From assembly GCA_017452305.1 (NCBI GenBank), contig JAFTMQ010000114.1, forward strand, positions 1-11,429: a stretch of 11,429 nucleotides of DNA. Reading direction: 5' to 3'. The translations under genes were made by a program, and so were the position numbers. The stretch is from Clostridia bacterium (lineage in GTDB: Bacteria; Bacillota; Clostridia; Christensenellales; Borkfalkiaceae). This document shows, one piece after another, positions 6,566 through 11,429 of this stretch. Positions within the stretch are counted from its first letter, which is position 1. Each line of letters begins with the position of its first letter. The notes under the pieces are model-generated. The model made no database searches. It saw nothing but the letters and a program-made list of their open reading frames with translations, and was not told where the DNA came from.

Positions 6566-7525
6566 TTACTTGTGGCGCAAAACAAGGGCAAACCACTCCC
6601 CTTTACGCCGTTCCAATACGACCTGCATACCTACCGCCTCGTACGCCGCTTTTACCATTTCTAAACGGCTTTCAATGATGCCGCTCAAAATCAAAACGCC
6701 GTCCTTTTTGAGGTTTTTGGGGATAGAGGGCGCAAGCATTTTCAACACCTCGCCCGTAATATTCGCCATCATAACGTCCCCTTGCACGTCGGTATTTTCA
6801 AGCAAATTCGAGTGCGCCACCACCGTCTTATCTGCAACGCCGTTGAGTTCGCTGTTATGCAACGAGCTTTCCACCGCGATAGGGTCAATGTCCGTAAGAT
6901 ATGCCTTCGCCGCGCCGAGCTTGATTGCCGAGATACCCAAAATACCGCTTCCGCAACCAACGTCTATGCAGACGGACTTCGGCGTGATATATTCTTGCAT
7001 CAACTCCACGCACATAGACGTCGTTTCGTGCTCGCCCGTGCCAAACGCCATATTCGAATCGAGCAAAACCACGTATTCGTGGGGGGCAGGTGTGTAATCA
7101 ATCCATTCGGGGACGACGACAATCGCCCCTAAATGAATGGGACGGAAATGTTTTTTCCACACGTCAATCCAATCGTCGCCGTTCACAAAACGCTTGGTAT
7201 CTTCCAACGTACCGAAGGGCACAAAGCTGCCGCTCCGCTCTTTCGCGTCGTAAATATCCTTCATCATTTGCGGCAAAACCTCGTCTGCAACGTCTTCCGC
7301 AACGTAGCACTTTACAAGCACGTCCGAGGGCTTATCCGCCGCCAAATCCGCCTCTAAATCGTCGTCCATATAATCCCAAAAGGTGCTTTCCTTTGCCGTC
7401 TGCAAGGCAATAATGTCCGCGCGGTCGCAAATGCTTACACCGTGCTCGGTATAGTCCCACATAATATCGGAAATAATTTCGCTCGCTTCCGTGGTGGTGT
7501 GTATCGTCAATTCAATGTATTTCAT
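6566..7525 (-). CDS. prmA: Ribosomal protein L11 methyltransferase PrmA
   Basis: 319 residues, close to the usual ~310. PrmA trimethylates several positions of ribosomal protein L11 using SAM. The N-terminal substrate domain starts MKYIELTIHTTTEASE. A linker with the family motif AFGTGEHETT (160-169) leads into the methyltransferase domain with motif I DVGCGSGILGI (188-198), acidic motif II TDIDPIAVE (211-219) and the active-site loop ANITGEVL (254-261), where many relatives have Asn-Ile/Leu. The start is preceded by GAGGT at a normal distance. A TTGCAA-17-TATAAT promoter lies just upstream, and rsmE, mtaB and the HIT gene follow on the same strand. The 246-base gap before rsmE is unusually long for this cluster and holds repeats. 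Confidence 0.94.
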   Translation of the reverse strand: MKYIELTIHTTTEASEIISDIMWDYTEHGVSICDRADIIALQTAKESTFWDYMDDDLEADLAADKPSDVLVKCYVAEDVADEVLPQMMKDIYDAKERSGSFVPFGTLEDTKRFVNGDDWIDVWKKHFRPIHLGAIVVVPEWIDYTPAPHEYVVLLDSNMAFGTGEHETTSMCVELMQEYITPKSVCIDVGCGSGILGISAIKLGAAKAYLTDIDPIAVESSLHNSELNGVADKTVVAHSNLLENTDVQGDVMMANITGEVLKMLAPSIPKNLKKDGVLILSGIIESRLEMVKAAYEAVGMQVVLERRKGEWFALVLRHK

Positions 7526-7557
7526 AACCGAATACCTCTTTTTTATCTCACACCGCT

Positions 7558-7586
7558 ATTATACCACGCGCAAACAGATTTTGCAA
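7558..7586 (-). promoter_or_regulatory. Promoter of the prmA-rsmE-mtaB-HIT operon
   Basis: On the - strand, -35 TTGCAA (complement of 7581-7586), a 17-base spacer and a perfect -10 TATAAT (complement of 7558-7563), about 30 bases before the prmA start. This is a good housekeeping sigma-A type promoter. No other clear promoter was found before rsmE, which supports one transcript for the four genes. Confidence 0.72.
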
Positions 7587-7640
7587 GTATTTCCGCAACG
7601 TGAAAAAGCAACCTTGTAAAAGTGGGCTTTACCGCAAACG

Positions 7641-7675
7641 AAAAACGCCGCGCGAAAAAGAATTTCCGCGCGGCG
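7641..7675 (-). terminator. Terminator of fucI
   Basis: On the - strand a 9-bp GC-rich stem (CGCCGCGCG / CGCGCGGCG, + strand 7646-7654 and 7667-7675), extendable inward by A-T pairs past one mismatch, is followed by TTTTT (7641-7645). It lies 23 bases after the fucI stop and separates fucI from the prmA promoter. Confidence 0.9.
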
Positions 7676-7698
7676 CAAATACCTACCTAATGCATAAA

Positions 7699-9537
7699 TT
7701 ATTTATAGCTCTTATACAAGGGCCCGTAAGCTTGACAAGCTCTATAATCTTGACCTTCCTTATCCATACCAAATGCATTCCAAGCCGCGGGACGATAAAT
7801 GTCGTCCTCGGGTACGTTGTGCATACAAACGGGAATACGGAGCATCGAGCACATCGTAATCAAGTCCGCGCCGATATGGCCGTAAGAGATTGCGCCGTGG
7901 TTTGCGCCCCAATTTTGCATAACCTCGTACGCCGTCTTGAAGGGGCTGCCTTCCTTGCCGTCGCAACGAGGAGCAAACCAAGTACAAGGCCAAGTGGGGT
8001 TGGTTCTTTCCATGAGCGTATCGGAAACTTCGTCGGGAAGTTTCACCGTCCAACCTTCCGCAATTTGCAATACGGGACCAAGACCCTTTACAAGGTTCAA
8101 TCTAATCATCGTACAAGGCATTTCCGCTCTCGTCGTGTAATGGCTCGAGAAGCCGCCGCCACGGAAGTTATCAAAGCCCGCTTCGCACCAAACGGTAGCG
8201 TCCGTCATCTTCTTGATATCTTCGTCGGTAACTTCCCACCACTTCTTCATGATTGCGTTGCCGTTTTCGTCCTTGCATTCGCCGCAAGCGTCAAGACAAG
8301 CCGCGCCCGAATTCAAAAGATGGATAATACCGTTGGATTCCGCCGCCTTGCCTTCAAGCTTATAGCCCGTAACGCGCTCGGTTGCTTCGCCCGACCAATA
8401 GGTACGAACGTCCGCAAAGATTTGCGCTCTATGCGTAAGCAAGCGCATGAACAACATACCCAAGCCGTTCAAAACGTCGTTTTCCGTCGCCAAGGTGTAG
8501 GGTTCTCTCGCGCCTTGATAGTCGAACGAAGAGCTTAAAAGCGCTTCGGGATAGTCGCAGTTGGGCCAATGGTCCGTCCATTGTCTTTGACCTTGGAATC
8601 CACCTGCGATAGCGTTATGGCCTACCTTTTCTTCCACGAACGCGTCGGGAAGATTTTTGTTGCCCGCCATCAAATCCTTGATGATGCAGTACATTTTAAC
8701 GGTAAATTCCCACTGCTTTTCTTTTTCTTCGTCCGTGAATTTAATGCGATGGGTTTCGCCGAGGAATTCCACGCTTTCGGGGTTGTCGTCACGGCCCATT
8801 TTGCAATGTTCCTTCGTCCAAGCAAGCGCTTTTTGATATTCTTCCTCGTTGTAAATGCCTTCTTCCATACGACGCAGAATTTCCACCTCGTCCACCGATT
8901 CTACGCGCATACCAAGGTACGCTTCCATAAAGTCTTGGTCGATAATAGAGCCTGCAATACCCATGCATTGCGAACCGATTTGAAGATAGGACTTACCGCG
9001 CATCGTCGCAACCGCAACCGCCGCACGGCCAAAGCGAAGAAGCTTTTCCTTAACGTCTTCGGGAATGGTGGTGACCATATCGCGGTCTTGTACTTCATGA
9101 CCGTAAATACCGAACGCGGGCAAGCCTTTTTGCGCGTGGCCCGCCAAAACTGCCGCAAGATAAACCGCGCCGGGGCGTTCCGTACCGTTAAAGCCCCAAA
9201 CCGCTTTGATGGTGTTGGGATCCATATCCATCGTTTCACTGCCGTAGCACCAGCAAGGGGTGACGGAAAGGGTGATATCTACCCCCTCTCTCTTAAATTT
9301 TTCCGCGCAAGCCGCCGCTTCGGGTACACGTCCGATAGACGTATCCGCCATAACGACCTTTACGGGATCGCCGTTGGAATAGAAAAGGTTTTCTTCAAAC
9401 AATTTCTTTGCGGCGTTCGCCATAGCCATAACTTGTCCTTCCAAGCTTTCGCGGAGCTGCATAGGCCCTCTTCTACCGTCCACAATGGGACGAATACCGA
9501 TTACGGGATAGCCACCGACGTATCTGCATTCTGCCAT
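7699..9537 (-). CDS. fucI: L-fucose isomerase
   Basis: 612 residues, slightly longer than the ~591 of E. coli FucI. It interconverts L-fucose and L-fuculose (and usually D-arabinose and D-ribulose) with Mn2+ in the cytoplasm. Family segments are plain: GIRPIVDGRRGPMQ near the N terminus, TPCWCYGSET (93-102), QRQWTDHWPN (317-326), EALLSSSFDY (331-340), ATENDVLNG (350-358), AQIFADVRTYW (371-381) and GANHGAISYGHIGADL (544-559). The likely metal ligands are Glu331, Asp354 and His547, matched by eye to Glu337, Asp361 and His528 of E. coli. The AAGGAGG ribosome site is strong. It stands alone between a terminator and a divergent AraC-type gene; no fuculokinase, aldolase or transporter is in view. 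That agrees with fucose use but leaves the rest of the pathway elsewhere. Confidence 0.96.
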   Translation of the reverse strand: MAECRYVGGYPVIGIRPIVDGRRGPMQLRESLEGQVMAMANAAKKLFEENLFYSNGDPVKVVMADTSIGRVPEAAACAEKFKREGVDITLSVTPCWCYGSETMDMDPNTIKAVWGFNGTERPGAVYLAAVLAGHAQKGLPAFGIYGHEVQDRDMVTTIPEDVKEKLLRFGRAAVAVATMRGKSYLQIGSQCMGIAGSIIDQDFMEAYLGMRVESVDEVEILRRMEEGIYNEEEYQKALAWTKEHCKMGRDDNPESVEFLGETHRIKFTDEEKEKQWEFTVKMYCIIKDLMAGNKNLPDAFVEEKVGHNAIAGGFQGQRQWTDHWPNCDYPEALLSSSFDYQGAREPYTLATENDVLNGLGMLFMRLLTHRAQIFADVRTYWSGEATERVTGYKLEGKAAESNGIIHLLNSGAACLDACGECKDENGNAIMKKWWEVTDEDIKKMTDATVWCEAGFDNFRGGGFSSHYTTRAEMPCTMIRLNLVKGLGPVLQIAEGWTVKLPDEVSDTLMERTNPTWPCTWFAPRCDGKEGSPFKTAYEVMQNWGANHGAISYGHIGADLITMCSMLRIPVCMHNVPEDDIYRPAAWNAFGMDKEGQDYRACQAYGPLYKSYK

Positions 9538-9551
9538 AATATATTTCCTCC

Positions 9552-9569
9552 TTGAAATATGTATTTCAA
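9552..9569 (-). promoter_or_regulatory. Dyad touching the fucI ribosome binding site
   Basis: TTGAAAT (9552-9558) / ATTTCAA (9563-9569) is a perfect 7-bp inverted repeat around ATGT. On the - strand its 3' arm runs straight into the GGAGG site of fucI. As RNA it is a hairpin abutting the ribosome site; as DNA it could be an operator downstream of the promoter. Which of these applies cannot be told. Confidence 0.45.
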
Positions 9570-9580
9570 AATATTTTCAT

Positions 9581-9601
9581 GCTGTCCGCGCTCGCGACAG
9601 C
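9581..9601. promoter_or_regulatory. GC-rich dyad in the fucI leader
   Basis: GCTGTC (9581-9586) / GACAGC (9596-9601) with a CG-rich 9-base centre, standing out in an otherwise AT-rich gap. It lies between the predicted fucI start point and its ribosome site. It may be a repressor operator or a leader hairpin; without a T run it is not a terminator. Confidence 0.4.
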
Positions 9602-9664
9602 CAAAATTTCATATCGTATTGTTTTATAAGACGCGCACTCTTAAAAATTTTCCTCTTTTATATA

Positions 9665-9693
9665 ATTATATACTTGATTTTTTATCATTACAA
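9665..9693 (-). promoter_or_regulatory. Predicted fucI promoter
   Basis: On the - strand, -35 TTGTAA (complement of 9688-9693), a 17-base spacer and -10 TATAAT (complement of 9665-9670). It gives a leader of roughly 120 bases holding the two dyads at 9552 and 9581. It overlaps the promoter of the divergent regulator gene. Confidence 0.55.
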
Positions 9694-9703
9694 GTGATAT
9701 AAT
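9674..9703 (+). promoter_or_regulatory. Predicted promoter of the AraC-family gene
   Basis: TTGATT (9674-9679), an 18-base spacer and a perfect TATAAT (9698-9703), about 40 bases before the start codon. An inverted repeat TATCA (9683-9687) / TGATA (9695-9699) sits in the spacer and also covers the -35 of fucI, a possible shared operator. Confidence 0.6.
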
Positions 9704-9743
9704 AGGAAAAAAGTATAATTATTTTCACATTTATAGGCAAAAT

Positions 9744-10574
9744 ATGATTTTTAATGAATTAAAACAGCACGGCGCGGAGGATTTTCCCTTTGAATTATAC
9801 CGCGTAGACGCTTCGCACCCCAAATACGAAATGGCGTTCCATTGGCACACCAATCTCGAACTTATCCGCGTTTTAGACGGCGAGTTGACCTTAACTTTGG
9901 ACAACCGAACCATGCAATTACACGCAGGCGACGCCGCGATTGTCAACAGCGAAACCGTCCACGGTGCGACGCCAAAGGATTGCCGTTACGAGTGTCTTGT
10001 GTTTAATCTCGCTTTTTTGAAAACGGGAAACGCGAAATGCGACGGGTTAATCGACGATTTGCTAACGCGAAACTGCTTTTTATACGAACACCCAACCGAA
10101 GCAACCACGCTTACAATGATACACGCCATTTTCGAGGAAATCGGCAAAGACGGCTCCCCCTTTAAGGTCATCGGATTATTTCACACTTTCTTGGGGGAAA
10201 TACAGGAAAAATCACAGTTCATCTCGCACCTGCCCCCCACGTCCATGCACGATGAGAAAAAAGTCGTCAAGCTAAAAACGGTGTTAAAATACATTCGCGA
10301 AAACTTTGGCAAAAACGTTAGCTTAGAGGATATGGCCGCAGTGGCGGGCTTTTCCGAAAAGTATTTTTGCAAGTTTTTTAAGGATATGACGGGAACAACC
10401 CCCATTAGTTATTTGATGACGTATCGCGTGGAGCGCGCGGCAAGAAAATTGCTCGGTAGCGACCTTTCCGCAACGCAAATCGCATTTGATTGCGGCTTCA
10501 ACGACGTAAGCTATTTTATCAAAACGTTTAAAACTTTTAAGCACGTTTCCCCCAAAGAGTATCGTCAAAATTGA
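9744..10574 (+). CDS. AraC-family transcriptional regulator with cupin sensor domain
   Basis: 276 residues. The N-terminal cupin (about 15-90) shows HWHTNLELIRVLDGE (33-47) and GDAAIVNSETVHG (62-74), the histidine-rich sugar-pocket pattern of RhaS/RhaR-type sensors. The C-terminal AraC domain (about 174-274) has two helix-turn-helix units, VSLEDMAAVAGFSEKYFCKFF and LSATQIAFDCGFNDVSYFIKTFK, ending in the family signature HVSPKEYRQ. It is divergent from fucI with overlapping promoters, so it most likely controls fucI in response to fucose or a related sugar; this is inference from position. The ribosome site is poor (AGG at 9735-9737), suggesting low expression. The inducing ligand is unproven. 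Confidence 0.9.
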   Translation: MIFNELKQHGAEDFPFELYRVDASHPKYEMAFHWHTNLELIRVLDGELTLTLDNRTMQLHAGDAAIVNSETVHGATPKDCRYECLVFNLAFLKTGNAKCDGLIDDLLTRNCFLYEHPTEATTLTMIHAIFEEIGKDGSPFKVIGLFHTFLGEIQEKSQFISHLPPTSMHDEKKVVKLKTVLKYIRENFGKNVSLEDMAAVAGFSEKYFCKFFKDMTGTTPISYLMTYRVERAARKLLGSDLSATQIAFDCGFNDVSYFIKTFKTFKHVSPKEYRQN

Positions 10575-10590
10575 TTTTTTAAGCATATAA

Positions 10591-10619
10591 AAAACGGAGC
10601 GTTTCCCACGCTCCGTTTT
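10591..10619. terminator. Bidirectional terminator between the AraC-family gene and the 98-residue gene
   Basis: AAAACGGAGCG (10591-10601) / CGCTCCGTTTT (10609-10619) around TTTCCCA, with A and T runs on both sides, so it reads as a U-tailed hairpin in either direction. The two converging genes stop 17 bases to its left and three bases to its right. Confidence 0.9.
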
Positions 10620-10621
10620 TA

Positions 10622-10918
10622 TTACTCGTCCTTTTGCCCACATAATCCTAACAATTCTTCCTGCGATTGATACACCTTTTTTAAGGCAGAAAGGATTTTA
10701 TGCGGCTTTATTAGCTGCAAATTGTGCAAATAATATAGAATTTGCAAATCGGTACGGTTGAGTTCCCGCACGATTTCGTACATCGCTTTTCGCTTTTGCT
10801 TTAATTCTTCCACAGCCGGATTTTCCCCCGTCCCGCAATCAAACCGCTTAATTTGGCTGTCCATATCGCTAAAATACTCTTTAATTCTGTACATACACCC
10901 AAAATCTTCTTTTTTCAT
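10622..10918 (-). CDS. Unrecognised 98-residue protein, divergent from an XRE repressor
   Basis: No family recognised. The protein is soluble and highly charged, with no signal peptide or membrane segment. Residues about 35-75 (PAVEELKQKRKAMYEIVRELN, then TDLQILYYLHNLQLIKP) look like two long helices, the first possibly a short coiled coil. There are three Cys, none in a metal motif. The ATG at 10918 is chosen because AGGAG lies 8 bases upstream; the GTG at 10927 would overlap that site. Its promoter is TTAACA-17-TATAAT on the - strand, and the spacer is filled by an 18-base palindrome, so it is very likely repressed, most simply by the adjacent XRE protein. It ends at a terminator and is a single-gene unit. 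It is a real gene by start signals, context and composition; the function is unknown. Confidence 0.7.
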   Translation of the reverse strand: MKKEDFGCMYRIKEYFSDMDSQIKRFDCGTGENPAVEELKQKRKAMYEIVRELNRTDLQILYYLHNLQLIKPHKILSALKKVYQSQEELLGLCGQKDE

Positions 10919-10946
10919 TTTTATCACTCCTACGTAAAATCATTTT

Positions 10947-10975
10947 TGTAATTTTTGTATATTATAAATCATAAT
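10947..10975 (+). promoter_or_regulatory. Predicted promoter of the XRE gene
   Basis: TTGTAA (10947-10952), 17-base spacer, CATAAT (10970-10975). The -10 lies inside the 18-base palindrome, so the regulator would repress itself. The start point would be about 35-40 bases before the start codon. Confidence 0.5.
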
Positions 10976-10989
10976 TATGATTTTGTTAA
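10961..10989 (-). promoter_or_regulatory. Predicted promoter of the 98-residue gene
   Basis: On the - strand, -35 TTAACA (complement of 10984-10989; five of six consensus bases), 17-base spacer, perfect -10 TATAAT (complement of 10961-10966). It is a strong promoter whose spacer is the palindrome 10966-10983, a classic layout for tight repression. Confidence 0.68.
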
Positions 10990-11021
10990 TCACTTTTATG
11001 ATTTTGTGTTAAACTAGGAAT

Positions 11022-11231
11022 ATGCAAGATTTTGGTGAAAAAATTAAAGAATTACGATTGGAGCGGCACTTAACCCAAAAACAATTAGCCGAAAAAATTG
11101 GACAAGGGCAATCTACTATTGTTTATTGGGAGAAAAACCAACAAGAGCCTACAATTTCGTCATTGAAAAAATTGTGTGAAATTTTTGAGGTCTCGGCGGA
11201 TTATTTGCTTGGCTTGACCGACGAATATTAA
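11022..11231 (+). CDS. Small XRE (Cro/CI)-family transcriptional regulator
   Basis: 69 residues, consisting of a single HTH_3 domain with no sensor region. The core KIKELRLERHLTQKQLAEKI (7-26) is helices 1-2, QSTIVYWEKNQQEPTISSL (30-48) holds the recognition helix and the usual WExNxxxP turn, and FEVSADYLLGLTDE closes the fold as in SinR/Xre-like proteins. It binds DNA as a dimer; the three dyads in the shared upstream gap are the natural sites. A close AGGA site (11016-11019) precedes the ATG. The gene is visibly richer in A+T than fucI or the rRNA/tRNA modification genes, hinting at recent arrival together with its neighbour. No antitoxin-type C-terminal domain, integrase or phage gene is present. 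Confidence 0.92.
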   Translation: MQDFGEKIKELRLERHLTQKQLAEKIGQGQSTIVYWEKNQQEPTISSLKKLCEIFEVSADYLLGLTDEY

Positions 11232-11267
11232 GCTGTTTTTACGTTTCAACGCATACCTGCCCATTAT

Positions 11268-11293
11268 CCACCCGAATATCGGGTGGTTTTTTT
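11268..11293 (+). terminator. Terminator of the XRE gene
   Basis: CCACCCGA (11268-11275) / TCGGGTGG (11279-11286), loop ATA, followed by seven T. It is a strong intrinsic terminator 36 bases after the stop. The 36 bases between show nothing. Confidence 0.9.
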
Positions 11294-11302
11294 ATATCAA
11301 CA

Positions 11303-11409
11303 AAAACGGAGCAAGACGCAAGCAAGACAAGGAGCGCGCGGCTTTGCCGACGGGAGCGTACATAGACGTACGTGACCGAGGCAAAACGAAAACGCGACGC
11401 TGTATTGCG
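11303..11409 (+). repeat. Dispersed structured repeat, copy 2
   Basis: Aligns with 6442-6544 in the same orientation. The core hairpin is CGTAC (11357-11361) / GTACG (11368-11372), enclosed by TTTGCC (11343-11348) / GGCAAA (11380-11385), with CGG (11351-11353) / CCG (11376-11378) between them. It begins ten bases after the T run of the XRE terminator. The last 20 bases of the window hold no recognised feature. Confidence 0.75.
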
Positions 11410-11429
11410 CTTGGAATTTTACGCCACCC

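Larger units (their letters stand above)
10938..11003. promoter_or_regulatory. Three AATCA-N6-TGATT-like operators between the 98-residue gene and the XRE gene
   Basis: Site 1 is 10938-10953 (AATCA-N6-TAATT, one mismatch). Site 2 is 10966-10983, a perfect 18-base palindrome AAATCATAATTATGATTT containing AATCA-N6-TGATT. Site 3 is 10988-11003 (AATCA-N6-TGATT). The centres of sites 2 and 3 are 21 bases apart, two helical turns; sites 1 and 2 are 29 apart. Site 2 fills the spacer of the - promoter, site 3 touches its -35, and site 1 lies at its start point. The size fits a small Cro/CI-type dimer. Confidence 0.7.

Noticed and set aside
7600..9555. Two long open frames on the + strand opposite fucI
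   Set aside because: They are antisense shadows of a long, well-recognised gene and their translations show no known motif; the open length follows from fucI codon use.
9538..9660. Riboswitch or T-box in the fucI leader
   Set aside because: The two dyads are simple hairpins; no known aptamer core or terminator/antiterminator pair is seen.
10919..10927. GTG start three codons upstream for the 98-residue gene
   Set aside because: The AGGAG site would overlap the start codon; the ATG at 10918 has proper spacing.
10591..11293. Prophage or toxin-antitoxin locus
   Set aside because: No integrase, structural phage gene or recognisable toxin fold is present; only the repressor-like layout points that way, so neither label is given.
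1..11429. CRISPR array, tRNA, rRNA or insertion sequence
   Set aside because: No regularly spaced direct repeats, tRNA cloverleaf, rRNA motif or transposase was found on reading both strands by eye.

Overview
The window reads as a chromosomal segment of a low-to-moderate GC Bacillota bacterium, most likely an uncultured gut Clostridia member. This is inferred from the strong GGAGG-type ribosome binding sites, the compact operons with U-tailed terminators, the prmA-rsmE-mtaB gene order common in Firmicutes, the KtrAB-type potassium system and an L-fucose isomerase. No rRNA, tRNA, CRISPR array, integrase or transposase was seen.

Layout. 1-2318 (+): the 3' end of a TrmO-like tRNA methyltransferase gene, then ktrB and ktrA (potassium channel subunit and its RCK gating protein), closed by a terminator. 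2327-3815 (-): a two-gene ABC exporter operon (ATPase, then ABC-2 permease) with its own promoter. 3828-7586 (-): a likely operon prmA, rsmE, mtaB, HIT. It has a clear promoter upstream of prmA and a terminator after the HIT gene. A 246-base gap between prmA and rsmE carries three small inverted repeats and one copy of a dispersed structured repeat. 7646-9743: fucI (-) with a strong terminator, divergent from an AraC-family regulator (+). Their promoters overlap back to back, and the fucI leader has two dyads. 10591-11293: an AT-rich module made of an unrecognised 98-residue gene (-) divergent from a small XRE-family repressor (+), between two terminators. 11303-11409: a second copy of the dispersed repeat.

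How the parts fit. prmA, rsmE, mtaB and the TrmO fragment all concern modification of the translation apparatus (L11, 16S rRNA U1498, and tRNA A37 with t6A). The AraC-type protein is the obvious candidate regulator of fucI.

The two most interesting items are these. First, the intergenic region of the 98-residue gene and the XRE gene holds three AATCA-N6-TGATT-like dyads placed exactly over both predicted promoters. This looks like a self-contained repressor switch around an unknown small protein. Second, the two copies of a ~105-base repeat differ in sequence in their stems but keep the pairing and the spacing, which suggests a conserved RNA or DNA fold.
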